A stretch of DNA of 64,000 bases from Planctomycetaceae bacterium (GTDB taxonomy: Bacteria; Planctomycetota; Planctomycetia; Pirellulales; Thermoguttaceae), in contig JAJFVC010000048.1 in the NCBI GenBank assembly GCA_021372005.1, positions 1-64,000 of the forward strand, written 5' to 3'. The translations under genes were made by a program, and so were the position numbers. Below, piece after piece: positions 53,876-63,141 of the stretch (its first letter is position 1; every line of letters starts with the position of its first letter). A model generated the notes under the pieces. The model ran no database searches. It had not been told where the DNA came from and was given only the letters and a program-made list of their open reading frames with translations.

Positions 53876-55789
53876 ATGAACCGCCGAAAATTCCTTCGCG
53901 CCGTCGGATGGACCGCCGCAAGCTCGTTGGCCGCAGGCGCCGTCGTCGCACAGACCGCGACGCCCAGCACCCAAAAGGACGCGCCGGTCAAAAAACTTCC
54001 GCCCCGGAGCGAGGTCCAACCGTTGGACACGTGGGATCTGGCCAGTCTATACCCGAGCGATCAGGCTTGGGAGGACGGTTTTGCCGCGTGGCGCAAACAG
54101 ATTGACGGCTATGCGGCCTATCAGGGCAAGCTGGCCGACGGCGCCGAGGTGCTGGCCAAGTGCCTTCAGTTCGATCTTGACGTCAGCCGGGCGGCGGAGC
54201 GGTTGGGCACCTACGCGCAATTGCGGACGTGCGAGGACCAGGGCGACAGTCAAAGCCAGCGCATGCGGATGCGTTTCATGCAGGCGGCCTCGCAAGCCGG
54301 CCAGGCGTCGAGCTTTATCCGGCCGGAAATTTTGGCCATCGCCGACGATCGGATGCGGACGTTTTTGGACTCGTCGGCCATGGCGCCGTACAAGCTGCTG
54401 CTTTCGCGCATTTTGCGGTTCAAGCCGCACACGTTGGGCGTCAAGGAAGAGCGGCTGTTGGCGATGCAAGCCGAGGTGGCCGCCTCGCCGATCCAAATTT
54501 TTCGCCAGTTGAACGACACCGACCTGAAGTTCGGGGCCGTCGTGAACGAGCGCGGCGAGCCGGTCGAGTTGAGCCACGGCACGTTCATCGTGATGCTCAG
54601 TTCGCCGAGCCGCGAGGTCCGGGCCCGCGCGTTCCATCAATATTACGACCAGTTCCAGGCCCATCAAAACACGCTGGCGGCGACGCTCAACGCGTCGATC
54701 CAGCAGGACATCTACCAGGCCAAGGCCCGCGGGTTCGCCTCGTCACTCGACGCCGCGCTGTTTCCGGACCACGTGCCCGTGTCGGTCTATGACAACCTGA
54801 TCGCGTCGGTCCACAAGCGGCTGCCGTCGCTCTATCATTATTACGACGTGCGGCGTCGCAAAATGGGCCTCCGCGACATCCACCACTACGACACCTACGT
54901 GCCGATCCTGTCCGAGCTGCGCGTCCGGCACACGTGGGACGAGGCCGTGCAGACGATCGTCGCAGCGTTAAAACCCTTGGGCGACGACTACGGCAAAACG
55001 CTTCGGACCGGGCTGACCACCGACCGTTGGTGCGATCGTTACGAAAATCGCGGCAAGCAGAGCGGCGCTTTTTCGGCCGGCACCTACGACGGCAAGCCGT
55101 ACATCTTGATGAACTATCAGCCCGACGTGCTCGACCATGTGTTCACGCTGGCCCACGAAGGCGGCCACTCGATGCACACCCACTACTCGGCCCACAACCA
55201 GCCGTTCGCCTATTACGATTATTCGCTGTTTGTGGCCGAGGTGGCCAGCACGTTCAACGAGACGTTGCTGAGCCGCCGCCTGCAGGCCGAGGCGAAGGAC
55301 GACCGGCAGCGGGCCTATCTGATCAACCACGAGATCGACTCGATTCGCGCGACGATCTTTCGCCAGACGATGTTCGCCGAGTTTGAACGGTTGACGCACG
55401 CCTCGGCCGAGGCCGGCGAGCCGCTCACGCTCGAACGGTTCAAGTCGATCTATCGCAAACTGCTCCAAGAATATTTCGGGCCGGATTTCACCGTCGACGA
55501 CCAACTGGCGCTCGAGTGTTTCCGCGTGCCGCATTTCTATCGGGCGTTCTACGTCTACAAATACGCCACGAGCATGTCGGCGGCGATCGCACTGGTCGAT
55601 CGCGTGCTCCAAGGCGGCTCGAAAGAGCTGAGCGACTACCTCGGGCTGTTGAAGGGCGGCTGCTCGAAAGACCCGCTCGATCTGCTGCGCGACGCCGGCG
55701 TGGACCTCGAAAAGCCCGGCTGCGTCGATCGGGCGTTGGAGCGATTCGACACGTTGGTTCAAGAGCTCGACACGTTGGTCGGCCGCTAG
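53876..55789 (+). CDS. pepF: Exported M3-family oligoendopeptidase F
   Basis: Zinc metallopeptidase of the PepF group. 637 residues from ATG 53876, which begins NRRKFLRAVGW, a twin-arginine-like signal followed by an Ala-rich hydrophobic stretch; residues upstream in the frame are discarded. The zinc motif is LAHEGGHSMH with His427. FVAEVASTFNE gives the downstream Glu ligand, and RVPHFYRAFYVYKYATSMSAA is typical of PepF. Classical PepF is cytoplasmic, so export here points to peptide degradation in the periplasm-like space, which suits planctomycetes. It lies 67 nt after leuA. Confidence 0.9.
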   Translation: MNRRKFLRAVGWTAASSLAAGAVVAQTATPSTQKDAPVKKLPPRSEVQPLDTWDLASLYPSDQAWEDGFAAWRKQIDGYAAYQGKLADGAEVLAKCLQFDLDVSRAAERLGTYAQLRTCEDQGDSQSQRMRMRFMQAASQAGQASSFIRPEILAIADDRMRTFLDSSAMAPYKLLLSRILRFKPHTLGVKEERLLAMQAEVAASPIQIFRQLNDTDLKFGAVVNERGEPVELSHGTFIVMLSSPSREVRARAFHQYYDQFQAHQNTLAATLNASIQQDIYQAKARGFASSLDAALFPDHVPVSVYDNLIASVHKRLPSLYHYYDVRRRKMGLRDIHHYDTYVPILSELRVRHTWDEAVQTIVAALKPLGDDYGKTLRTGLTTDRWCDRYENRGKQSGAFSAGTYDGKPYILMNYQPDVLDHVFTLAHEGGHSMHTHYSAHNQPFAYYDYSLFVAEVASTFNETLLSRRLQAEAKDDRQRAYLINHEIDSIRATIFRQTMFAEFERLTHASAEAGEPLTLERFKSIYRKLLQEYFGPDFTVDDQLALECFRVPHFYRAFYVYKYATSMSAAIALVDRVLQGGSKELSDYLGLLKGGCSKDPLDLLRDAGVDLEKPGCVDRALERFDTLVQELDTLVGR

Positions 55790-55863
55790 CCGTTGCTGAG
55801 CAAGCCACCCCTCTCCAGAGTTTTGCGACGCCGATATTTTTGGCACAAATCGCTCGCGGGCTC

Positions 55864-55893
55864 TTGACAGCCCCAGGGTGGGTGTTTTATATT
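55864..55893 (+). promoter_or_regulatory. Promoter for the PEP-CTERM protein gene
   Basis: TTGACA (55864-55869), an 18-nt spacer and TATATT (55888-55893) are close to the sigma-70 consensus. A leader of about 105 nt follows, ending in AAGGAGG before the ATG. Confidence 0.7.
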
Positions 55894-56005
55894 GCTTGCA
55901 CTTCTTGTCATGGAGTGCGCTTGTCCGAAAGATCGAGTGTGGGCGTCTTCATTCCGCGTCGAGTTGAAGGTTCCTTGAGTGGTGGCAATCTAAGGAGGCC
56001 GCAAG

Positions 56006-56641
56006 ATGAGACAACGTTTTCTGGCAGCATGTGCTTTCACCGTCCTCGCCGTGGTTGGTTCGGCCGTATTGGCGGAAGGGATCACTCCCTACGGCGGCTC
56101 CACGGCGCAGGGTGAAATTATGGCACCTACCACGCTTACTATGGGTGGCACCATGCGTATTATGCCGTCGTACGTTACACCATCGCTGACCTTTTCTGCC
56201 TTGGATGCGCAACCCCTACAAATAGCACCATCTAGCCAGTCGAGCGCGACTTGGGATGAATGCACGGCCTCGTATGGATGCACGACCGCGTGTGGAAAAA
56301 CAATGTTGTCGGGGGGTACGTTGCGTTGTACTAGCTCGTCCATTGACTATAGCACTCTCAAATGGACCGTAGTCAATCCGCCAAAGACAAATACCATCGA
56401 TTGGATCATCGCCTCAGGAGGAACCATTCGATTCTCCTCCGGTGTAATTTGGGACACAACTTCTGTCACAGCCAATCCGAGTCTTTCTACCTTGACCTTT
56501 TCGGGAGCTAATCCTATCACCGTGTCGACGTTGTCAACCGGCGAATCGATTTCCACTCCCGAGCCTTCCTCGCTTCTTTTGCTTGGTGCGGCGTCGGCCG
56601 CTTTTCTTTGGTGGCGACGACGTCAAAAACGGCTCGGCTAA
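56006..56641 (+). CDS. PEP-CTERM protein
   Basis: 211 residues. A signal peptide (to about residue 23, SAVLAEG) is followed by a Thr/Ser-rich mature domain with two cysteine pairs (CTASYGCTTACG). The C-terminus is the PEP-CTERM sorting tag: TPEPSS, a hydrophobic helix (LLLLGAASAAFLWW) and the basic end RRRQKR. Such proteins are recognised by an exosortase, exported and often linked to extracellular polysaccharide. No exosortase is in the window. AAGGAGG lies about 8 nt before the ATG, and the promoter upstream is strong, suggesting good expression. Confidence 0.88.
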   Translation: MRQRFLAACAFTVLAVVGSAVLAEGITPYGGSTAQGEIMAPTTLTMGGTMRIMPSYVTPSLTFSALDAQPLQIAPSSQSSATWDECTASYGCTTACGKTMLSGGTLRCTSSSIDYSTLKWTVVNPPKTNTIDWIIASGGTIRFSSGVIWDTTSVTANPSLSTLTFSGANPITVSTLSTGESISTPEPSSLLLLGAASAAFLWWRRRQKRLG

Positions 56642-56694
56642 GTCGCAGAGGACACGCCAGCGCGGCGATAGTGAGATCGCGACACTTGGCCGAA

Positions 56695-58740
56695 TTACGT
56701 CGTTTGCAGATCCGCTGTCTTCGTGGCGCGGACAATGAACTCGACGTCTGACGGCTCCGATCGCTCGGGCCGCTTGCCGGCACGAATGAGCGCCAACAGC
56801 GGAAAGTAGTGCCGGTAGAGATTGTAGTTCAGCATGAACCCGCGCGACAGTTCGGCGCCTTGGTCCAACATGGCGAGCCGGCCATTGGACCGCGTGGCAC
56901 GCTCGCCGACGCCGTAGCCGGGAAAGCCCGTGCCGGTGTATTGCGGCTCCTGCCACGTCCCTTCGGATTGCCGGTCCACGAGAAATGCGACCCCCCGGTC
57001 GATCGCGGCGTCATATCGGGCCGACTCCATGGCCAGCAGGCCCATCAACGCCCAGGCCGTTTGCGACGGGGTGGACTCGCCGACGCCTCGCATTCGATCG
57101 TCGGCATACGAGACGGGCGTTTCGCCCCAGCCGCCGTCGGCGTTTTGATGGGCCGTGAGCCAATCGGCGGCGCGATCCAAAAACGGCCCCCGCACGTTCA
57201 CGGCCGCCAAGGCGGGCAACACCGCCGCGGTGCCGTAAATATGGTTGACGCCCCAACGGCCAAACCACGAGCCGTCGGACTCTTGCTCCTTCAAAATAAA
57301 CCGCACGGCGCGCCGCACCCGAACGTCCTGCGCGGTAAAGTCCAGATAGGCCAGCGCCTCGACCACGTGGGCCGTCACATCCACCGACGGCGGGTCGATC
57401 ACTTCGCCAAAATCGCAAAATGGAATCTTCGTGACAAGCCGAGACGTGTTGTTGCGATCGAATGAGGCCCAGCCGCCGTTGGAACACTGCATGGCCAGCA
57501 CCCAATCGGTGGCCCGGCGCAACGCCGCATCCAGCGATGGCCGATTCGTCGCACACCGCTTGATTTTCGCCAGGGTCAGCATCGCCACGGCCGTGTCGTC
57601 GACGTCCGGATAAGCGACGTTCGCCCGTTGAAACGCCCAGCCGCCGCAGGGCGTGTTCGGCCGCGTGTGGACGGCCCAATCGCCCGGCGTCGTCGACTGC
57701 TGGCCCAACAACCACGCGACGCCCCGGTCGATCGCCGCCGCGTTCCGTTCCGCATGGCCCGACTCGACCATCGCCAGCACGGCCCAAATGGTGTCCCACA
57801 CCGGCGATTCCGACGCTTGAAGATACAGCGCGCCGTCCCGCTCGACGGCCCAATGCGCGTTAAAAGCGTCCAGCCCCTTCGCCACGGCCGGGTGCGTCAA
57901 TGGATAGCCTTCGACGTGCATCGCCATCAGCGCGTAGATCCACGGAGGCTGGATGCCGCCCCAGGCGCCGTCGGCGTCCTGGTGTTTGAGGATCCACTCG
58001 ACGGCCAATCGAACCGACGCCTCTCGGCCCGGTTGGACGGGCAACCGCATATAAAGCTTCAGCGCGCGGTCGATCGCCACAAACACGCTTTCCCACGAAA
58101 CCAATTTATTGCGCGGCGCAATCGAAAAATCGAATCGCCGGCGGCCGTTTGGAAAAAGCTCGTCCAATCGGGCCTCCGGCGGCAACGGACGCACCGGACG
58201 TCGCGCCGACAGCACGCACAGCGGCACGAGCGTCGCACGGGCCCACGCGGCGAACCGATAGATGCTCACCGGAAACCACGCCGGCAGCGCGACCAGCTCG
58301 GGCGGCAACGCCGGCGTCGCATCCCAAGGCCATTCGCCGATCAGCGCGAGCCAATACCGCGTAAAAACCCGAACGGCCGAAAGCCCGCCGTGCTCGCCGA
58401 TCCATTGCCTCGCGCGAACCAACCGCGGATCGTCCGCCGCATGGCCCACGGCCCGCATCGCCGCATAGCACTCGACCGTTGTGTTGATGTCGCCGGCCGG
58501 CGCATTGCGATAAACCTCCCAAGAACCGTCCGGACGTTGTGCGCGCCAAATGCCTCGAACGACGCGATCCTGCTTGGGATCATTTGGGATACCCAAAAAG
58601 TGCATGGCCAGCAGCCATTCGGCCTCCATGCAGGAATTGGATTCCAAAACGCCCACCCAATAGCCGCCGTCGTGTTGCCGATCGACAAGCCAGCCCTCCG
58701 CAGCAACGATGGCCGCACTGGACGATTCCAAATCCGCCAT
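56695..58740 (-). CDS. shc: Squalene-hopene cyclase
   Basis: Cyclises squalene to hopanoids at the membrane face. 681 residues from ATG 58740 (the frame opens 4 codons earlier). The catalytic DxDDTA motif is DVDDTAVAML near residue 377. QW-type repeats (QxxxGxW) recur, for example QRPDGSWEV, QDADGAWGG and QNADGGWGE. The C-terminal VDRQSEGTWQEPQYTGTGFPGY fits the product cavity region. It is a single gene with no squalene-synthesis genes beside it. Hopanoid and sterol production is known in planctomycetes. Confidence 0.95.
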   Translation of the reverse strand: MADLESSSAAIVAAEGWLVDRQHDGGYWVGVLESNSCMEAEWLLAMHFLGIPNDPKQDRVVRGIWRAQRPDGSWEVYRNAPAGDINTTVECYAAMRAVGHAADDPRLVRARQWIGEHGGLSAVRVFTRYWLALIGEWPWDATPALPPELVALPAWFPVSIYRFAAWARATLVPLCVLSARRPVRPLPPEARLDELFPNGRRRFDFSIAPRNKLVSWESVFVAIDRALKLYMRLPVQPGREASVRLAVEWILKHQDADGAWGGIQPPWIYALMAMHVEGYPLTHPAVAKGLDAFNAHWAVERDGALYLQASESPVWDTIWAVLAMVESGHAERNAAAIDRGVAWLLGQQSTTPGDWAVHTRPNTPCGGWAFQRANVAYPDVDDTAVAMLTLAKIKRCATNRPSLDAALRRATDWVLAMQCSNGGWASFDRNNTSRLVTKIPFCDFGEVIDPPSVDVTAHVVEALAYLDFTAQDVRVRRAVRFILKEQESDGSWFGRWGVNHIYGTAAVLPALAAVNVRGPFLDRAADWLTAHQNADGGWGETPVSYADDRMRGVGESTPSQTAWALMGLLAMESARYDAAIDRGVAFLVDRQSEGTWQEPQYTGTGFPGYGVGERATRSNGRLAMLDQGAELSRGFMLNYNLYRHYFPLLALIRAGKRPERSEPSDVEFIVRATKTADLQTT

Positions 58741-59140
58741 CTCAACCTCCATGTTCGAGCCGTCGGATCACGGCCGTCCTGCGACGTCGGTTCGTGTGAC
58801 CGAACGTCGTCCCAAAAAGCCCAAAACGACCACCGTCTGCCAACGTTTGGAACAATCGATATTGCCAACCGCAACCCATTGACGCAATTGCAGTTACAAC
58901 GCACATCGAACAATCGGCAAGCTAGCAGGTCACTGCCAAAATAACAAGGGGGACCGAGGTGAATGAGCCCCGCCACGGCTTCTTCGCCGCCTCGATCGTT
59001 GGGGTTTTATCGCCGTATCGTTTGATCGTACCATCAAGCAGACAGCCCGAGCAATAAGGGCTTGGAACCGCCACCTTGTCACCTCAGCCATTTCTGATAC
59101 ACTTTTTGGATCCGTTGCACGATGGCAAGCATCGTCGAAC
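58741..59140. other. Intergenic region with a tRNA promoter
   Basis: About 400 nt between shc (minus) and the tRNA. The shc promoter must lie in the first part. Near the tRNA, TTGTCA (59076-59081) and TACACT (59098-59103) are 16 nt apart and about 37 nt before the tRNA, a plausible promoter. I see no ORF or structured RNA in the rest. Confidence 0.5.
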
Positions 59141-59214
<74 letters not shown>

Positions 59215-59707
59215 CTTTCTAAACGCTTTTGCAGCAATGATTTACGGCGATGCGACTGGATGAAAACCGTATCCCTTTTCGGTGGCTAGCGACTCAGTAT
59301 CCCTTCTGCCGCCTGCCATATCGGTTCTTGGCAATTTTGGGCCACAAACAGCCTACCTAAATTGCCTATTCCCTTGACAGTCTTTGTTGCTTCCAGCCCG
59401 GTGGCAATATCGGTGAGCGAGTTATTTTTTGCTCTGGCACATTCCGCCAACTGCTGTCCGTCCCTGTCAAGCCAACCGCCTGGATGCCCGGTGCGGGGAT
59501 ACTCGGTCGCCAAACCTCGAAATGGGATACGCCAAGGCTCCATTTCTACGATTGGGATCGGCGTGTTCCTGTTCTACGGCCCCCACCAGTGATGGGGGCT
59601 TAGCAACGTTAAGAAGCTCCGTTCCCGTCTCGTCTCGGCATTCTCTCCCCATCGGACCCAAGAACAGAACCCCGTCTTGGTTTCTATGTCCGGTCAGGAG
59701 ATTGAAT
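59215..59707. other. Non-coding or degraded stretch after the tRNA
   Basis: About 490 nt without a firm gene. On the minus strand two short frames read like protein, 59286-59543 (85 codons, with TEYPRTGHPGGWLDRDGQQ) and 59467-59661 in another frame (with VAKPPSLVGAVEQEHAD). They could be one frameshifted remnant. A perfect 7-bp hairpin, GCCCCCA/TGGGGGC, is at 59579-59599. It may be the relic of a mobile element, but no transposase or integrase motif is recognised, and no copy of the tRNA 3' end was seen downstream. Confidence 0.4.
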
Positions 59708-60253
59708 GTGTTCCCACCCCTTCACAATTGGATTCAATTCGCCTGCCACCAAAATGAAGTGGCTGAGTTGGCCCAAGCCATTCAGATTGAATGGAATCGA
59801 CGTTTCACAAGACGGTTGGGCGATGCCATCTTCAACCCGATCACCTTCCAATCAACAATCCGCCTCTCAATCCCCTTATGGCCTATTGCGTCAGAACAGG
59901 ATCGAATGGAAACGGTGGTTCACGAAGCCTGCCATCTCATCGTTTGGCACAAATTCAATCAGTTCATCAAGCCTCATGGCCCTGAATGGCGACAAGCGAT
60001 GGAGAACTGCGGCGTTCAACCACTTCGCACCCATGAGGTTGATAGGACAAGTCTGGCTCGCCGACAAAGGCTCTTTATCTTGAAGGACTGCCCGAATGAA
60101 CATCAGTGTCGGATGTCGGTCAGGGAATTCAATCAGATTCAAAGAGGGGCGGTGATGGAATGCCAGAAGTGCGGCTTGGTGGTTGGGAGGGAGGCGGCGG
60201 TTGAATTGGATAATGGCTGCTACACAAGGCCACTCAGCGTGTCGCCACGCTGA
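59708..60253 (+). CDS. SprT-like zinc metalloprotease
   Basis: 181 residues from GTG 59708, which has AGGAG 7 nt upstream; the frame extends further back but without homology. The domain has a helix starting ELAQAIQIEWNRRF, the active-site HEACH in METVVHEACHLIVWH with a third His in the KPHGPEWR helix, and a C-terminal zinc ribbon (CPNEHQCRMSVR...MECQKCG). SprT/Spartan-like proteases are linked to DNA-protein crosslink repair in eukaryotes; bacterial roles are mostly unknown, and they are common on mobile DNA. It overlaps the convergent next gene by 20 nt. Confidence 0.72.
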   Translation: MFPPLHNWIQFACHQNEVAELAQAIQIEWNRRFTRRLGDAIFNPITFQSTIRLSIPLWPIASEQDRMETVVHEACHLIVWHKFNQFIKPHGPEWRQAMENCGVQPLRTHEVDRTSLARRQRLFILKDCPNEHQCRMSVREFNQIQRGAVMECQKCGLVVGREAAVELDNGCYTRPLSVSPR

Positions 60254-61061
60254 CGACATCAACACCCATACGCCACGCAGATTCTTTGACCCAATTCGGG
60301 TTTCTCAGATAAGCCGCCAATTCGGGGTTGTTCAGGCTGCTGATTAAATTACTGGGAATATACCGTGGCAACTTCTTTCGATCACCAAAGAACCACTTGG
60401 TTAGATTCCTTGCGTGTTCATTGCGTTGCAGGCAATCGGGAGATAGGCCCGGTGCCCTGTTGTACGATAACGCAGCAAGCAATATTCGTTTCTGCTGGTC
60501 GAACACGCAATATCGAGTAATCGCACTTGGCGGTATCGTTCCCTTGTAGGCACATGTTGCAACGACTTTGACGCTGGCTTCCCATGAAGACATACCAGTC
60601 TCTTCTATAACAGTCGCCATTTCCGCCTCGTCAAATTGTCTTGGGCTGCCATCGTCGTTCATAAGAAGGCCCGGTGCTTTCTCGCCGTCTAACTCACCGT
60701 AGGTTACAACATATTTCTCCAAGTTCTCCTTGATTTCTCTCCCGAAATCTTTCTTGGCATCGGTCGTAAACTCCGCCCAACGTTGACTTCCCAGCACGTT
60801 CATTGCCAGTTGCACTACGAAATCTTCGTCGGGTAATAATAACCGTTGGTTAAGGCGGTCGGTATCGATTTCAAACACCACTTTTTTGTCATATTCCTGA
60901 ACTGCAACGGCAAAATAGAACCCATAACCGTCCGTCATATAGGCACAATCAGGACGGCTAGGTAGGTCGGGCCACAAGCTAGGTCTGTCGCCTCTCGGTT
61001 TGATTCCTTCCTGTAAAATGTTGTTGAGAATCGTTGCCGTTGTTCCGTGATATAGGAGCAT
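60234..61061 (-). CDS. ADP-ribosyltransferase-like (KptA/ART fold) protein, unknown role
   Basis: 275 residues. The N-terminus reads MLLYHGTTATILNNILQEGIKPRG, then DCAYMTDGYGFYFAVAV. His5-Gly6-Thr7, an ILxxGI turn and a later Y-M-T-D strand match the NAD-binding half of ADP-ribosyltransferase-type folds (H-Y motif group). The third catalytic residue is not certain; acidic stretches such as FEIDTDRL and DEDFVV are candidates. The C-terminal half is not recognised. It lies in a low-GC block with an XRE regulator, so toxin or defence roles are possible but unproven. Confidence 0.55.
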   Translation of the reverse strand: MLLYHGTTATILNNILQEGIKPRGDRPSLWPDLPSRPDCAYMTDGYGFYFAVAVQEYDKKVVFEIDTDRLNQRLLLPDEDFVVQLAMNVLGSQRWAEFTTDAKKDFGREIKENLEKYVVTYGELDGEKAPGLLMNDDGSPRQFDEAEMATVIEETGMSSWEASVKVVATCAYKGTIPPSAITRYCVFDQQKRILLAALSYNRAPGLSPDCLQRNEHARNLTKWFFGDRKKLPRYIPSNLISSLNNPELAAYLRNPNWVKESAWRMGVDVVSVATR

Positions 61062-61270
61062 CTTGTTTCCCTATCGTTCGGTCGCCGACGTGAATGGCCT
61101 TTTGAATCACGTCAGTTTACCAATTTTTCGGAAGAGGGCGATTGGGAATCGTCGTCGGAAAAGGTGGGAGCCGAGGTGTGGGAGGCTCAAGTGGAGGGAA
61201 AACGGGGACCGCTCCCGCCTTGCTAACAGAGAACTAACGCACGGCAAATGGAGAAGAAGGAAACAGACGC

Positions 61271-61501
61271 CTACGTTTTACCGTGTCGCCCTTTGGGGCG
61301 AGCCTTCTCTACTCGGACGATCAGTTCCGAGGCGGTGATGCCGAGAGCATCGCAGATGCGGAAAAGTACATCAATGGTCGGAGATTTCTTGTCGTTCTCA
61401 AGCTGGCTGACGTAGGTACGATCCAACCGGGCCTCGAAGGACAACTCCTCCTGGGTCAACTCTGCTGCTTCTCGGGCCTTGCGAAGTTCAGTTCCTAACA
61501 T
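61271..61501 (-). CDS. XRE-family transcriptional regulator
   Basis: 76 residues, essentially a single helix-turn-helix of Cro/C1 type: LRKAREAAELTQEELSFEARLDRTYVSQLENDKKSPTIDVLFRICDAL. A basic tail ends it. Small stand-alone XRE proteins control mobile or restriction/toxin modules. It lies upstream of the ART-like gene on the same strand (about 210 nt apart) and divergent from the large coiled-coil gene, so it could control either. Confidence 0.85.
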   Translation of the reverse strand: MLGTELRKAREAAELTQEELSFEARLDRTYVSQLENDKKSPTIDVLFRICDALGITASELIVRVEKARPKGRHGKT

Positions 61502-61588
61502 TCCCCAAACAATAGCGGGGAACGCTTCCCTTGTCTGTGGACTATAGTCTACACTCTTTGGTATACTGGCTCGCTCTGGCTTGGGCTG

Positions 61589-62878
61589 ATGGACCCATAC
61601 CGTCTATTCAGAGGAGCCAACGTAATACACGCAATACCAAGTCCACGTAAAGGATCGAGGCTGACTACAAAGTTGATGCCGTTGCTGGCGTTTTTCAACG
61701 ATGGGAAGGGTCTAGCACAAATGAGCAGTCTGATTCAATCCGACTATGAGTACCAACGGGAAATCCGTCGCAAGGAGATGACGGATAAGGCAAAGATTGC
61801 CCTGCTGGTCGGCATGAACGTTCAGCAGTTTCAGACGAACCAATTGCTGGCCGAAAATCTCCGAGTAGCTTGCCGCACCAATCAGTTGCTCGGTCAAATC
61901 AGCGGCACGCTCGACCAAATCGCCTCCATGCAGGCCACGCACTTCGAACAGGTGCAACGAGAGCGACAGTTGAAGGAGGTCATCTATCAGTTCGACAAGT
62001 TCCTCTGTGAAACCGAGCAGTACGGTGATCCTGTTGCTGCGGCGTATGGCGTCAAGCGGCTGTTAGAGATCATCGACCGGCCTGGCAACGGTTTTACCAC
62101 CGCCGACCTGTCGGACCTCAACGACAAGCGGCAGCTTGATGCACTATTGACACGAGCAAAGGCCACGTTGCGAAATCTGCCGAAAGAGCAGTACGACGAA
62201 CTGGACGAGTTTGAGAAGCTGCTTGGCGTATACCAGCAACGGCTGGCGATGGGTTTCGACGCCGAGGAAGCATTTCCACAAAAGCCGCACGTTTCGCTGT
62301 CGGAAGATTTACGGACGTTTTCTCAGCCAAGTGGAACACCACCTGTGTGCGGCACAATGAAGAAGGCGAAGTCTGCTGATTGTGCTTCATACGGCTTCCT
62401 TGTACTCGGTTCATTCATGACGCTCATGAGCGTTGTGGGAGTGCCCATGGCGGCGGCAGATATGGCTGCGGGAAGACGCATGGTAGTGGAGTCGGGCGAG
62501 AGTTATCCGGCCATTGTACCTCTGATAATCTATTCGGTCTTCGGGTTAATTGGAGTCCCGCTGTTTGCCAGCTTCTTCTTCACTCGTAGCACACGAAAGG
62601 CTCTGCGGGAAGAGGCTGAGAAGGAGCAGGAGCTTGCCAACAGTCGGTTTGAAAGTGAGAAGCAAGTAGAACAACGCCAGTGGGAAGCCCGAAAGCGTGA
62701 GGAAGAAGCGAAGGTTGCGACGGCCAATCAGAAGATCGACGCTTTCAATGCCCAAGTAGAAGAGAACCGCAAGAAGGCGAAGCGGGTATTTGATGCGACG
62801 ATGACCGACATGCGGTCGCTTATTAACGGCTTCCTGACCAGCCATCCAGCAATCCTCCAGTTCGTGTCTCATGTCTGA
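61589..62878 (+). CDS. Membrane protein with coiled coils, unknown function
   Basis: 429 residues from the first ATG; a later ATG at 61676 is also plausible. The N-terminal half is helical and hydrophilic (EYQREIRRKEMTDKAKIALL, then LLGQISGTLDQIASMQATHFEQVQRERQLKEVIYQFDKFL). Two membrane helices (about 267-290 and 308-330) follow. A long charged coiled coil (FESEKQVEQRQWEARKREEEAKV) and a short tail come last. No known domain is recognised. The layout resembles membrane-anchored accessory proteins of islands. Confidence 0.65.
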   Translation: MDPYRLFRGANVIHAIPSPRKGSRLTTKLMPLLAFFNDGKGLAQMSSLIQSDYEYQREIRRKEMTDKAKIALLVGMNVQQFQTNQLLAENLRVACRTNQLLGQISGTLDQIASMQATHFEQVQRERQLKEVIYQFDKFLCETEQYGDPVAAAYGVKRLLEIIDRPGNGFTTADLSDLNDKRQLDALLTRAKATLRNLPKEQYDELDEFEKLLGVYQQRLAMGFDAEEAFPQKPHVSLSEDLRTFSQPSGTPPVCGTMKKAKSADCASYGFLVLGSFMTLMSVVGVPMAAADMAAGRRMVVESGESYPAIVPLIIYSVFGLIGVPLFASFFFTRSTRKALREEAEKEQELANSRFESEKQVEQRQWEARKREEEAKVATANQKIDAFNAQVEENRKKAKRVFDATMTDMRSLINGFLTSHPAILQFVSHV

Positions 62879-62935
62879 ACGGGATGTCAATGAACGACCA
62901 ACACATTATGGAATTTTTAGCGATAGGGTGCCCTG

Positions 62936-63055
62936 ATGGGCCTGAATATGTTCCTCAAACTCCTGTTCTTCATCTTGTATCTGCCGTTCCAGTATCGAAT
63001 GGACCAACACTGGGTTCAGCATGACTACGAGGAGTGGAAAAAACGTCAACAATGA
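62936..63055 (+). CDS. Possible 39-residue membrane peptide
   Basis: MGLNMFLKLLFFILYLPFQYRM followed by a charged aromatic tail (HDYEEWKKRQQ). AGGG lies about 8 nt upstream. One hydrophobic helix and a balanced basic/acidic tail make it believable, but a 46-codon frame starting at 62884 overlaps it in another phase and could equally be read. It is too short to judge by homology. Confidence 0.35.
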   Translation: MGLNMFLKLLFFILYLPFQYRMDQHWVQHDYEEWKKRQQ

Positions 63056-63141
63056 ACAATGTCTGCCGACCGGTCTCCGTCGCTTTGGTTTCTGCCCCAC
63101 CTTAGCGACCGACCGGCGGCAGACTCTTTCACTGAATTACC

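Noticed and set aside
52294-54030. 578-codon minus-strand frame
   Set aside because: Antisense to leuA and the start of pepF, both clear genes; it crosses the gap between them without a motif.
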